A stretch of 30,982 bases of DNA from Rhizomucor pusillus (GCA_900175165.2 FWWN02000307.1:1-30982); one strand, 5' to 3'; counted from the first letter of the stretch, positions 1-10,957 are shown. Made by a program: numbers and translations. Notes: generated by a model not told the origin, from the letters alone.

Positions 1-240
1 GTAAGCACGCTTGGGAGTCCGTTCTCTCATGCGAATGTCTTTGTTCTTTGGCTCGTCGACATGAGTAGCAACAAACTCATGGTTGCGCTCGCAAGATATA
101 CCACGCAAATATTCCGTGTGAGAACTAACGGTTTGAAGAGCGTACACTTCCTCTTCAACGACATAGTCCGTGGGCTCAAGACAGCCATAGTCATCAACAA
201 CATGGCCCTGCCCATCTTCATAGCGAAATTGGTTGCTCAT
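1..240 (-). CDS. Tc1/IS630-like transposase, N-terminal part (runs off left edge)
   Basis: The first 80 codons are open from an ATG at 240 down to position 1, so the gene continues outside the window. The visible part is the acidic N-terminal leader that precedes the helix-turn-helix region in this fungal transposase family. It is recognised because the leader matches the broken transposase at the right end of the window: both share a D-Y-(V/I)-(V/I) block, then A-L-x-T-(V/I)-S-S-H-T-x-Y-L-R and a later R-M-R. Roughly 45 percent of aligned residues are identical, so the two copies are old relatives and not a recent duplication. A TATATAA element lies about 60 bp upstream of the ATG, as expected for a once-functional promoter. 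No stop or frameshift is visible in this part; whether the whole gene is intact cannot be judged. Confidence 0.7.
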   Translation of the reverse strand, partial: MSNQFRYEDGQGHVVDDYGCLEPTDYVVEEEVYALQTVSSHTEYLRGISCERNHEFVATHVDEPKNKDIRMRERTPKRAY

Positions 241-299
241 TTCGACTTTGAAAAATGTATAGATGAAGAAAAACCACAGCGCTTGAGAAGCTGACGTGT

Positions 300-306
300 T
301 TATATA
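300..306 (-). promoter_or_regulatory. TATA box of left transposase
   Basis: TATATAA on the minus strand, about 60 bp upstream of the transposase ATG at 240. This is the usual distance for a short-leader fungal promoter. Confidence 0.5.
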
Positions 307-1141
307 GGGATGGATTTGTCAAGCCTTCTTGTGCGATATGTTTTTCTGTGCATGCGACATTTGATTTGTCATCGTGCGCAAAGATTTCTGGGTAAGTACG
401 ACTTCAATTTCTGTTAGCCTGCGACTTCAGAATTGGCGAGGACCGACTTTGATTTTGGGAAAGAGGGTAATTCCGTAACACTGCTGCATACGAAAATGAT
501 GCCATTATCACAGTCTTACATGATTGTCACTGCCATTTCCTGTGTCCCATACCAGGAACCCTTTGCTACATAAGCAACTAATACAAGGTAACTTGCCGTA
601 CAATAGCTTTTTGGAAAAATCGCACTCGGATCAACCAATGATAGTTATCATATCCCCATTAATGTTGTATTCACTTTGGATTCAAAGTATCAAATAGCAG
701 TAATAGGATCTGCTATAATACTGTCAGGATAAAATTGATGCATGATGCTGTATCCTGCATCGAAAAGCTGTGTCGTCAAGGTAACCGAAAAATGTCGATA
801 AAGCGACCAGGACAATGCAATGTGAATCTCCCGGCAATCCTAGGAGACTGCGACCTGGAAGTATACATGCTGTGTTCTTCTTTTCATTGCTCTTCGGGGC
901 ATATATACGAGAAGACACGTGGGTGATAAGGTCGCAAGGAAGGACTGTCGAAATTGAGTAGGCAGTTGAAAAGTATCGTATTGTGATAGGAACGATGTCA
1001 AAGTCGGGTAGACCAATTGGTCGTGAGCGCAACGGGATATCATCTACAGGGCCTTGAAATATGCTCGTTATTTTATCTTCCTATGTCTTTTCCCATCGAT
1101 CTCGCATATGCGGCATCCAATGGAAGATATATGCTGTCGGT
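307..1141. other. Non-coding flank, nothing recognised
   Basis: Short overlapping open frames on both strands (for example around 724-1032) have no recognisable motif and no consistent exon pattern. The 5' terminal inverted repeat of the left transposon should lie here, but I could not pair it with anything in the window. Confidence 0.4.
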
Positions 1142-2059
1142 TTAATCTGACGAGGTAAAGGGCCTTGCCATGAAATGAAAGCGGTCATCTTCCTCCGGAA
1201 GCTCCATTACGTGCATTAACTCGTCGTCTTTAGTCTCCTCGTCCAGGCGAACTTCTTCTATCGTTCGTCGGACGATCGCCTTTGCCGACCATGCCATCTA
1301 CAGGACTTGGCGGAACGTGGGCCAAGTTCATCCAATCAGCAGAGACGTGCACATTTTGTGTTCGGGTAATCCTGCAAATGTACCCCGTTGGTGCGTCCAG
1401 GCGAGTCGTCATCTTCAACCTTAAAAGAAGGTTCGAATCCGAAACATGAAAACTTAGCGACCGGTCTCCCATACTGAAATAGGCCGACAACTTCAAGTAT
1501 TCGCACTTCCACCTCGTTCATCCCTATTTCGTCCACCAAGCATATCCTTCAAAGCTTTTGGAAGCTTTAGATCTCGCTCACGAAGAAGCTTGCTATCATT
1601 ATCCTCCGTATGTTTGCCGGCCTCGGATGAAACCCAAACGTCTGCTCATTTTGAATTATCCTTCAAATTCTTCGGCAGCTTCAGACTTGAATGCCTTGCC
1701 ATTGTCTGGGCCATCAAACAAAGTTCGCGAAGGAGCTTGCTGTCATTATCATCTTTATATTTGCCGGTCTCCACAGCCCCAAAAGCATATCTGGATATTT
1801 GCACATCCCTTCTTGCATACCTTCATCAGGCACACCCTCCCCCCACTCACTCTGCAGACCTGAGGGCCAAAGAAAATAGCGGGTGTGTGCCAGTTGCATC
1901 CATAATACCATCAGTCTTGTTTGCTGACACGGTGATAGTGTCAACGCGGCATGAGGACTTCCAGAAAATGAATTGATAGCTGCATCTCCGTATATTTTGT
2001 AAGGTAATGTTGCGTAGGGAGGAAGTAGCGCTATGCACTAGTTTGTTGAATTGTTGCAT
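1142..2059 (-). pseudogene. Decayed uncharacterised gene with internal 147-bp duplication
   Basis: Read on the minus strand, coding-like text continues across three frames. An N-terminal part lies at about 2059-1714. A lysine/aspartate-rich segment ending in a stop follows (about 1790-1650). Next comes a segment containing I-L-E-V-V-G-L-F-Q-Y-G (about 1539-1400), then a G-Y-I-C-R-I-T-R-T segment (about 1400-1290). A C-terminal tail with A-K-A-I-V-R-R-T-I-E-E-V-R-L-D-E-E ends at a stop at 1142. Frame changes near 1400 and 1285 and the in-frame stop show it is broken. From memory the blocks resemble an uncharacterised protein family common in Mucorales genomes. I cannot name it or give a function. 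It lies beside a transposon relic, as such decayed copies often do. Confidence 0.5.
1581..1770 (-). repeat. Two imperfect copies of a 43-bp unit, 147 bp apart
   Basis: 1581-1623 and 1728-1770 agree at about 36 of 43 positions. The offset is 147 bp (49 codons), and on the minus strand both copies read in the same frame as D-N-D-S-K-L-L-R-E, followed by a second shared block L-K-L-P-K-x-L-K-D. This looks like an in-frame partial duplication inside the decayed gene, with the second copy lacking some intervening codons. Confidence 0.6.
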
Positions 2060-2204
2060 GTATGAAGGTATAGGTTGTCATTTGAAGAAAAAGGTGGAGA
2101 GGGATTGGAGTTGCCTTGTCGAATCTCAGCGTATGGCGATGAACTGAAGCCAAAGGAATAAGCATAAATATTTATGGATTATCATCGCCAGTAAGCACCT
2201 CACC

Positions 2205-2210
2205 TTTATT
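2205..2210 (-). terminator. Poly(A) signal of PABP gene
   Basis: AATAAA on the minus strand, 169 nt past the stop codon of the poly(A)-binding protein gene. The rest of 2061-2378 holds no other recognisable element and is probably its 3' UTR and trailer. Confidence 0.45.
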
Positions 2211-2378
2211 GTTTGCAGATACATTGTAAAAAGACACATGGAGAAATGAATGAATGGATGGAAAAAGAAGAACAATCGGATTTTTGTCACATTCGATGTC
2301 CATGCATGAATGCTTCAAGAACAACCACATATCGGACAGCCTTTGATATCTTTGATTTTGGAGTTTGAAACATGATTT

Positions 2379-4588
2379 TTACACGTTGACATTAAAGTGT
2401 CGTTGAAGAACCTCCATCGCTCCCTGAATGGCATACTCTAGATCTTTTTCGTTCTCTAGCATTGATACCAGTTCGGGAATCTCCATCTCCAGTAGCATGC
2501 CAGTAATCTTGCCAGCATACTGCTTCTGACGTCGGTAACTGGATAAAGCCGTCGTTAGTGTACCATCCAGTTACTTTCCTACATTTTTAAGCTTACATGA
2601 GTGGGTATAGACGCTCGCCAAGTGTTTGCTTTTGCATTTGCGGGGAGAGCGTAGAGAGATAATCGACTGTGAGTCGGTCCTTTGCTGGCGCAGGGGATTG
2701 TGCAGGCTGCTGCGAAGGCTGCGCTGCTGGAGTCGGAGGCGTCATCTCTGGTGGCTGTTGCGGTAATGAAGGACGCTGTACTTGTACGGGGCTGCTATTG
2801 GTAGTAGCAATCGGAGGCCGTTGGATGTAAACATTGGTATTGATGGTTGGCTGTTGTGGTGGATGCTGCACATGCACGTAGCTGCCGTTACCAGAAGCTG
2901 GAGGGACCCGCTGCTGAGGTGGAGATGGACGCTGAATATGTACGTAGCTACTGTTGCTAGTAACCGGAGATTGCTGTTGCGGTGGTGACGGGCTGGATGG
3001 CTGTGGAGGCTGCCAACGAGGACGAGGAGCCATTACGCTGCTTTGAGCAAACATTTGTGGGGGCTGTGTAGGAGCCATAGCACCTGCACTTCCATTGTAG
3101 AACATTTGCGCAGGCGCAAAGGCATTTGGAGTTGGATGCTGCTGGTGCTGCTATCAATATATTGTTGTTAGATACGAAGTCGTATTTTGAATTCAAAATC
3201 ATACTTACCATTTGCATATTACGTTGAGCTATCTGTGCTTCCAGTTGAGAGCGTCTTACATCCTTGCGCTGTGCTAAGCCAACGTAAATCGGCTTAGAGC
3301 CAATCATTCTGCCGTTCATTTCTGCAATGGCTCGTGTTGCTTCGTCAGCCTCAGTAAAGCACACAAACCCGAAACCGCGACTAATGTTAGTTGTTTCGTC
3401 GCGCATCACTTTGGCACTAGTAATAATGCCAAATGGAGAGAACTCCTGCCGGAGACGTTCATCATCAATGTCATCATCCAAGTTTTTGATGAATAGGTTT
3501 ACGCCTTGGTATTTGTTAAGCTTCTCGATGCGAGCTTCTTCATACTGCTTTCTCAGTTCTTGCTCGCGCTCAGTCTTCTTTTGTGCTCGAGAAACATAGA
3601 GCTTTTTGCCAAAATAGTCGGTGTCGTGCATTTCCTCTACAGCCCGTCGAGCGTCTTCGTGGTTCTGAAAGTTGACAAATCCAAAGCCTTTTGGCAGGTT
3701 ATCTTCGTCTTTGGCGACTGTGGCCGAGGTGATGGGCCCATATTTGCCAAACATTGTACGCAACTCATCATCGTTCACATCCAGCGGCAGATTCTTGACA
3801 TAGACGTTGGTGAAGTGTGAACGTTGTTCTTCAATCTGTACTTGTCGCTCCTTCTTTGGAATATGGTGGGTAACATAGCTATGTGCATGACAAAAATCAA
3901 TATCCTTGCTTTCATCCTGGCTACGTGTCACACCGCACTCACGCTTTACGACCGTTCAACAGCATGCCATTGATATTTTCAATGGCCCTATTTGCAGCTT
4001 CTGAAGAATCGAACTGAACAAAGCCATATCCCATAGAGCGCCCTTGTTCGTCTAGAGAAATTTTGCAGGAGAGGACCTTGCCAAACTGCTCAAAGACACC
4101 GTGTAGTCCCTTATTGTCGATAGAAGGATCGAGATTCTTTATGAAAATGTTGCCTGCACCAGTCTTGCGCAGTGTAGGATCACGCTGAGAAAACATGATT
4201 CTGCAAGGGCGACCTTGGATCAGACTGTAGTTGAGCTCCTTTATAGCTCGCTCGGCTGTATACGCATGCGCATGAATAATGAAACCGGATAGAAACATGT
4301 CACGTTTGTATCCTTACCGTCACTTGCACTCGTAAAATTCACGTATGCATATCCCAGGCTACGCCGAGTTATCACGTCACGGCAAACTCGTATGCTGGCG
4401 ACGGGGCCGATACGGTTGAAAATCTCGAACAGCATGGCCTCTGTCACGGAAGTATCCAGTTCGCCGACATAGAGGGAACCAGTCAAAGGTGCTGAAGGAC
4501 TCGTTGGACTCGAGGGCGATTGCGGTGCCGATGGCGGTGTAACATTTGCAGGTTTCGGCGCGTACTTTGATGCAAGAGTGGAAGACAT
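2379..4588 (-). CDS. PAB1: Cytoplasmic poly(A)-binding protein
   Basis: Binds mRNA poly(A) tails and promotes translation and mRNA stability. Five exons: 4588-4318, 4255-3943, 3878-3209, 3150-2597 and 2538-2379, giving 655 residues, normal for the family. Four RRMs: RRM1 about 38-115 (RNP2 L-Y-V-G-E-L, RNP1 L-G-Y-A-Y-V-N-F), RRM2 about 126-200 (I-F-I-K-N-L), RRM3 about 219-295 (V-Y-V-K-N-L; G-F-G-F-V-N-F), RRM4 about 322-400 (L-F-I-K-N-L; G-F-G-F-V-C-F). A proline/glutamine-rich linker (about 419-570) follows, then a C-terminal MLLE domain with K-I-T-G-M-L-L-E-M, which recruits PAM2-motif partners. Introns are 58-64 nt with good GT-AG sites. The ATG at 4588 is chosen because it is the first one and precedes a proline/serine-rich leader typical of fungal Pab1. 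Only the symbol, not the identity, is open to doubt. Confidence 0.97.
2755..2950 (-). repeat. Imperfect peptide repeats in PABP linker
   Basis: The linker encodes four degenerate copies of a motif like Y-V-H-(I/V)-Q-(R/H)-P-(S)-P-P-Q-Q, spaced about 20-25 residues apart. The third and fourth copies are shortened to V-Y-I-Q-R-P-P and [11 protein letters not shown]. Confidence 0.6.
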
Positions 4589-6480
4589 TGCGGAAACAAC
4601 GACTAAGTCGCGTAAGAGGGGGGAATAAGGCACGGCGGGCAGAAATTTGGTGGCTTCATGCAGGTCTGACTTTTTGACAGTAAATCTGCGTGCTCCAAGG
4701 AAAATATGCTCACGGATGGCAGTTGTGCTTTATTTTATGTGGCACTGATAGTACAGAAAAGACCACGCATATGCTCTAAGATAGCTTCCACGCGGGTGGA
4801 CATAGAGATCTAAACGTGAAGTGCGTACACGCGAGGTTGTCTCTTAGTCGGCAGCAACCTTCAAAGCCGTTTCAATCCATAACGAATGAATGCTACTGTT
4901 TAGGGCATGAAAAGTCGAGAACTCACAGCTTGGAACTTACTATATTTACAGCATTGGATATATCGGTGAAGTCTCTTAGATATCCCATTTGGAGTGAGTA
5001 CTAACACGTTTGAGCACATCGAAAAATGGCTTCATCCACGCTGCTTTTGTTTGTATATGGACTATGAATCCTTAGACAGGAGGTAGAGACCAAGATAAGC
5101 TCTGGAATATCGATTTACTGATTTAAATTTAGTTGCGTACTCTGGCACACCAACAGCAGACTATAGCACTGGGTATGATAGACGCTTTAGAAAGATCAAA
5201 CAGAACATCGTTGCTAGTACGTTACCTGCAATCAATCTCCGAAGGATACTAGGCAACAAGGATGATCCGGAACAGAATTGATAATCGCATTTCTTTAAAT
5301 GCCTTGCCCAATAGTATAACGAAGTTACGATATGACAGATTTGGAAAGGCCTAATAGGTTCAGGAGGGCTCATTAACTTAGTGCACTACCTATAAGCATC
5401 TAGCATTGTGGTCAAATGATCACGCTTTTAAGAAATAAGATTCGGTTTGCAGCTTGAAGCAGTGTCACACGAAGCGAACGCGAAAGAGGCACATCCTCAT
5501 CACCGGGATGTATGAATGATTTTTTTTTCGACAGGCGTAGACGCGTTTTCTCAACCAGTTGGAGATTTACGTACAATATATGTCAAAGCAAAAGATAACG
5601 TGTAGAAATGCATTTGAGCACCTCGTGATAATCTGCAAGACAATCCAATCCAATCCATCGCAAAGAGTAATAAGCATTCAACCTGCCAAGAAGAATGCAT
5701 CAGGAAATTTGAGACATTTTTCACTAATTCGACGTCGACAACAGAGCGGTGGTCATGAGCAACGATGTTTGTTACTCGGGCTGGCGAGTATTTTAGGTTT
5801 AGACTCGCAAAATAAAGACAACGTTACATTGGCTCTATTCAGCGCCGCTCTTTTTGTCGACGAAACGGGATGGGCATACACACATTGACTGTGTCGCTCG
5901 CGGCGCGTTCTTCACCCTGCTGCTGCGAAGGGTAATAAAGTTGATACATGGACTCAGATTCTGCCCCGCGCATGCACGAGCGCTGTAGCAACGACCCAGC
6001 TGTCAGGAACGTTGATGCATACGCATTCACTGATAAAGTATTGCTTACGAGAACATTTGCTGTAGGTCACATTTTACTGTTGTACGCACAAACAATTAAA
6101 TTATCAGCAGTAGTCTTTTGTTTTGCTTGCATATGGTACAACAGTAATTATGCACCACAGTGATATACACTTTTTCCAAAAAATAATGTCGATGCAATTT
6201 GCAGTTTTGCTGTATAAATGTATTATAAAATTTCACAAAATGCGACGTTACTTTTGGGAAAAGTGTACATATAATTGCTCTGTCATGAAAACGTCTGCAG
6301 AGCGCTGCATATGGATTAGCGCCGTTTTTACTCAGAGGTCTACGATTGCTGAAAAGATTTACCCGTATGGATAACCAGAATTCGGAATCTCAGCCGTAAA
6401 TAACCATTCTAGGAAAAACAATCTCGCACGAGGCTATTTGCTGTGGCTCGTTGGGGACCTTTGTGTGAGCATGCCAAGAT
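4589..6480. other. Long divergent intergenic region between PABP and GAD genes
   Basis: About 1.9 kb with only short, unconvincing open frames. The PABP-proximal end has an A/T-rich TATA-like stretch near 4730-4741 on the minus strand. A (CAATC)3 run sits at about 5641-5655. I see no tRNA, transposon or conserved coding block. It probably holds the upstream control regions of both genes. Confidence 0.5.
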
Positions 6481-6490
6481 TATATAAAAA
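6481..6490 (+). promoter_or_regulatory. TATA box of glutamate decarboxylase gene
   Basis: TATATAAAAA lies 57-66 bp upstream of the GAD ATG at 6547, a classic strong core promoter element. Confidence 0.7.
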
Positions 6491-6546
6491 GGCACACCAC
6501 TGCCAGGAGCAGGGGAGCACGTTACCCATCATCTTCTTCTTTAACT

Positions 6547-8932
6547 ATGGTCTTCCTCTCGCACGCTATCTCCAAGGGTAGATGTTACCTGATGTTGATA
6601 TGTCCTTTTGCTTCTTGCTCCATGATCCTAACAGTCGTAACGATCATCATTAGCTCGCATTGACAACTCCCAAGGCCACGACAGCATCAGCACCACCATC
6701 TATGGTACCCGCTGGGCTACCGAAGACGTGCCTCGGTAAGGGGATCTCAACTGGCTGCACCCTCTTCGTGTTGTATCTTCTTATTCACTCATGTGAATTG
6801 CTATCTTTTTCTTCACGAAAAAGCTATGACATGCCTGACGTAAGTTATGGACTTTTTGTTTTCTCAGTCTCACAAAACTGACACGTACAAATTCTTTCAT
6901 CGTTGTAGGACGAAATGCCTTCAAGTAAATTGACATTTATTGCTGCGAGATGAATGATGACAGGAGAAAGCTGACAGAGCACAATTTCCCTCTTTGCCCC
7001 TTAGATGTTGCCTACCGCCTTATCAAGGACGAGCTCGCGGTAAGTTGATCATGTCTTGATCAGTTGGCCCGGACCATTGTCATACTTATCGACATCAATC
7101 GGGTGGTCAATCATCTGTAGTTGGACGGAAATCCTGCTTTGAATCTCGCCAGTTTCGTCACCACTTTCATGGAAGAGGAGGCCGAGAAGCTCATGGCTGA
7201 GAATATCTCAAAGAACTTTATCGACTATGAAGAGGTGAGGAAGAAAGAAATGCACGCGCTTTTGCGCGATATGTATCTATTTTCTAAACTAATAATCATG
7301 TCACAATGTAGTACCCTCAATCAGCCGAGATTTGCGTAAGCTTTGATGAGTTCTCACGGAAGCTTCGAAAAGCTCACATCCAAGCGTTTCTATAGAACCG
7401 CTGTGTTAACATGATTGCTCGTTTGTTCAATGCTCCCATGGACGATCCTCACGCCGAAGCCTTGGGCTGCTCGACTGTCGGTTCCTCCGAAGCCATTATC
7501 CTTGCTACTCTTGCTATGAAGCGCCGCTGGCAACTCGCGCGCCGTGCAAAGGGTTTGCCCACCGACAAGCCCAACCTTGTCTTGGGTGCGAACTGCCAGG
7601 TTGCCTGGCACAAGGCTTTGCGGTAACGTATTCGAGTTGGAAATTTCCATGCCGTGTAACACTGCCTATTGACAACAACACATCTCTTGTGTTCAGCTAC
7701 CTCGAAATTGAAGGCCGCGAAGTTGAATGCACCGAGGACTGCTTGTACATGGACCCCAAGAAGGCCGCAGACCGCGTCGATGAAAACACCATTGGTGTTT
7801 GCGCCATCCTTGGTTCTACCGTAAGTGCACGTTGCACATTTGCGCCCTGATCAGGATCGCTTACTCTGGAACCAACTATTAGTATACTGGTCACTACGAG
7901 GATGTCAAGACATTGAATGAGCTTTTGGAACAAAAGAACAAGGAAAATGGTTGGGATGTGCCTATCCACGTTGACGCTGCTAGGTAAATTGATTATGGGG
8001 GTATTGTTACCTGCATTCTTTTCTGACGTTGCGGGAAAATAGCGGTGGTTTCGTCGCACCTTTTGTAAACCCCGATTTGGAATGGTAAACATTGGGGATG
8101 AGATCGACTTTTACATGCATCTTGAGCGCTTACTGGATAGATTTCACATTATAGGGATTTCCGTCTCAGCCGCGTGGTCTCAATCAACGCATCTGGCCAC
8201 AAGTATGGTCTTACCTATCCTGGTGTTGGCTGGGCCGTCTGGCGTAGCCCCGAATATCTCCCCAAGGACCTTATCTTCAACATCAACTACCTTGGTAACG
8301 ACCAGGCATCCTTTACTCTTAACTTTAGCAAGGGCGCCGCACACATTATCGGTCAGTACTATGTGCTGATCCGCCTTGGCAAGAACGGTTTCCGAAAGAT
8401 CATGATGAACCTGACTGCCACCGCTGACCACCTTGCTGAATGCCTTGAGGCTACTGGTCGCTTCAAGATTCTCAGCGAAGGTGGAGGCCGTGCCTTGCCT
8501 CTCGTCGCTTTCAAGTTGAATGCCGAGCACCACTATGACGAATTCGATATCGCTGCCCGCTTGCGTGAACGTGGATGGATCGTTCCTGCATACACCATGG
8601 CACACAAGCTTGAGCATATGAAGCTTCTTCGCGTCGTCGTCCGTGAAGATTTCTCCCGCTCTCGCTGCGAGATCCTCGTCCGTGATATCCTCGCCGTTCT
8701 CAAGTCCTTGGACAAGTTAGATGCCAAGGCTATCGAGAACCACCGGTAAAATTCTGGATAATCGATCTCCATCTACGCTAGAATTTACTAACTCTTTACC
8801 TTTCAAAACAGCAACATCACCGCGGAACACGCTCACACTTCCAGACACAAGAACCCCAGCAGCTACAAGGCACCTGAGGAATCTGAGCACCCCCACGAAG
8901 AACCCGCAAAGAAAGCTCCCGGTGTCTGCTAA
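6547..8932 (+). CDS. Glutamate decarboxylase
   Basis: Cytosolic PLP enzyme converting glutamate to GABA plus CO2, the entry step of the GABA shunt; it consumes a proton. Thirteen exons: 6547-6577, 6654-6735, 6824-6839, 6909-6924, 7005-7039, 7121-7234, 7312-7335, 7396-7622, 7697-7820, 7883-7983, 8043-8084, 8155-8745 and 8812-8932, giving 507 residues. Key motifs: the G-S-S-E-A-I region, D-A-A-S-G-G-F, and S-G-H-K-Y-G-L with the PLP-binding lysine near residue 287. Two exons are only 16 nt long, but the frame carries through both and yields the expected D-M-P-(x)-D-E-M-P stretch before [10 protein letters not shown]. The C-terminal extension after the catalytic core is rich in His, Lys and Glu. 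It has no tryptophan, so a plant-type calmodulin-binding segment is not evident. Codons are strongly C-ending, which suggests high expression. Confidence 0.96.
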
Positions 8933-9102
8933 AGGAAGCAAGGAAGGAAAAGAAACATATACCGACGACGAAAATAATTGCAAAATTGTGTAGTATTTTT
9001 GTTTTCTTCAAGAAATGCAACAATATGCTATTTACAAAGTTGAATGGCGTTTGTTATATAAAAACAGTAACTTGATTCCCTCATCCTCCAGTGCCATAGT
9101 AG

Positions 9103-10795
9103 TTACACTTGCTTTGTCTTTTTGCTGTTGCTTGGCCCCCCCTCCATCTGCCAGTATTCCGCAAAGACATCTTGCGCCGGTCTTTTTGGTGGGATCGGCA
9201 AGCCTTTCCGTCGACTGCATTCACGACAGTACCACGGATCAATATCTTGCTCAAACGTGGCTATGGGTGGATCTTCACACAGTTGATGTACACCCATGTG
9301 GCATTCGTCGCAGAAGAAGATATTGTTAATATCTTCGGCGATATCAGGGATACCGCAATGTTTGCATATAGCGTCCTCGATTTGAGGGTCCTCGTATGTG
9401 TACTCATCGTCATCAAATGTATAATCCTCCAACGTGATCCTGTTAGCTTCCGCGGACTCGCTCGTTTTTTCTTCCGCTGGATGTTGCTGAGCCGGCAAAG
9501 ATGCATCAGCCATGATTTTCTCGTTGCAGTAAAACAAATACACTGGTCGGTAATCTTTGGATGCAGGACTCGGCTGTAGAACCCCTTCATCGTCCAAAGG
9601 TACGGCACACCCTCTTATATCTGCTAGAGCCTGCGATGACGATATCTAAGATTTCACTTGTAAACTATGTCATATTTACGTCCTAAGTCCTTTTCGTTCC
9701 TCCTTACCCGTGCTTGAGGCGAACTCGGCGAGTCATCATCCGCAATCACTCGCCAGAGTGCGCCTGCAGCGTCACCAATGTAATCTCGAAGATAAAGATA
9801 CCATATTTGCTTGCCGTATCCAGCCGTTGAAATGCCATCACGTCTGACCATAAGTGCCCCCATAAGTATATAGTCTATATCGGATTGCAGATCCTGCCGC
9901 GCTTCCTGCTCTATCTGGTATTTCTCGACTTGATTTAACACAGCATTTACGGTGGTGTTTAGACTGGGTATGCTCTGGCGAATGGCGTCCCGGGTTTCTA
10001 AATAACTTAGAGCTCCTTGTAATATCGTATTGATGGGTATAGGGTTGCCCTTTTTTTTCCCAATGAGTCTCCAGGTTACAAATCCGTGAATCAGAAACTA
10101 GTCTCGTGCGCGGTAAAACTCACTTTATATTGATAATTAAAGCGTGGATCTTTTGCTTTGGAGGCTTCACGACCGTACTTGACGAGTCCTAGGGAGCTTC
10201 GTACCTGACAATGCGAGAAATAGTTCATTTAGAGACCAGGATAGATATATCCACCATCGCTTATTTACCTCTTCCGCTGTGATTTGAATGTGAAGAGCGA
10301 CAGGCTCATGGTCGTCTGGCGTTGTTGCACTCAGTAGTTCCCAGTCTTCAGGCGTTGCCAAGTCGCGCCGTTTCCAGGACCATTTGTCAAGTCGGAATTG
10401 ATCACCTTCCCAGCTTGCAAAGTGCTCTTTTGTCGCTTGCAAACAATACTGAAATAAACCGTCGAGATTGGATGACTGTCCGAATTGCTGAAGACCGGCC
10501 ACGAGAATCGTCATCAGGTTGATCTGTTTATGCTGGATCGCGGAAACAGGAACCACATAGAGCTGCAGTATTATGCGTGCCAGCAACTGATGTGGTATGC
10601 TCTCTAGCACTAAACCTTCCATCGCGGGACACGAACAACTATGCGGGAGGAGGGGGGAAGGGGAATCTTACCCAATAGGGCGCGCGAATATGTTGTTAAA
10701 TTTGCCATTGTCTTCATCTTGTACAGGCCTGTCGAGTATCTATGCGCCGCCGCTAGCTCCTTTCGTGACGGAATACGTTGAAGAATAGATTCCAT
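9103..10795 (-). CDS. PHD-finger protein, possibly with a vestigial USP-like domain
   Basis: Best model: exons 10795-10672, 10609-10269, 10204-10124, about 10097-9708, and 9630-9103, about 487 residues. The C-terminus carries a complete PHD finger (C-x2-C, C-x2-C, H-x2-C, W-Y-C-x2-C), implying histone-tail binding in the nucleus. The N-terminal two thirds are helical and not recognised. The stretch just before the PHD finger (W-Y-L-Y-L-R-D, L-W-R-V-I-A-D-D, then R-P-V-Y-L-F-Y) resembles the end of a ubiquitin-specific protease fold. The catalytic G-H-Y motif is replaced by G-Y-G and no catalytic Cys box is seen, so any such domain would be inactive; this is inference. The join between exons 3 and 4 is problematic (see findings). 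The gene converges on GAD with 170 bp between stop codons. Confidence 0.75.
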
Positions 10796-10934
10796 TCTGA
10801 TATTATCTGCCCTCTAGCAGTCGCCTGACCTTGTATTCCATCCTGTATCCAGCCAAAGCAGATGAAACAGTAAGACTCATCAAATGTAAGCATTTTATAT
10901 GTGATCGCTGATGTTTGAATGGGATATTTCTTTT

Positions 10935-10940
10935 TTTATT
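10935..10940 (-). terminator. Poly(A) signal of Mex67 gene
   Basis: AATAAA on the minus strand, 17 nt after the Mex67 stop codon. The gap to the next ATG (10795) is only 162 bp. Confidence 0.4.
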
Positions 10941-10957
10941 TCTTTTACGTTCTTGCA

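Noticed and set aside
1430..1440. GGTTCGAATCC resembling a tRNA B box
   Set aside because: The flanking bases form only two T-stem pairs, and no D arm, anticodon arm or acceptor stem can be drawn upstream. It lies within the decayed coding relic.
2782..2988. Plus-strand open frame inside the PABP linker
   Set aside because: It is a shadow of the minus-strand repeat-rich coding exon, without motifs or splice signals of its own.
4589..4633. Upstream extension of PABP to a non-ATG codon at 4633
   Set aside because: The codon there is GTG, and the first ATG at 4588 gives the expected N-terminus.
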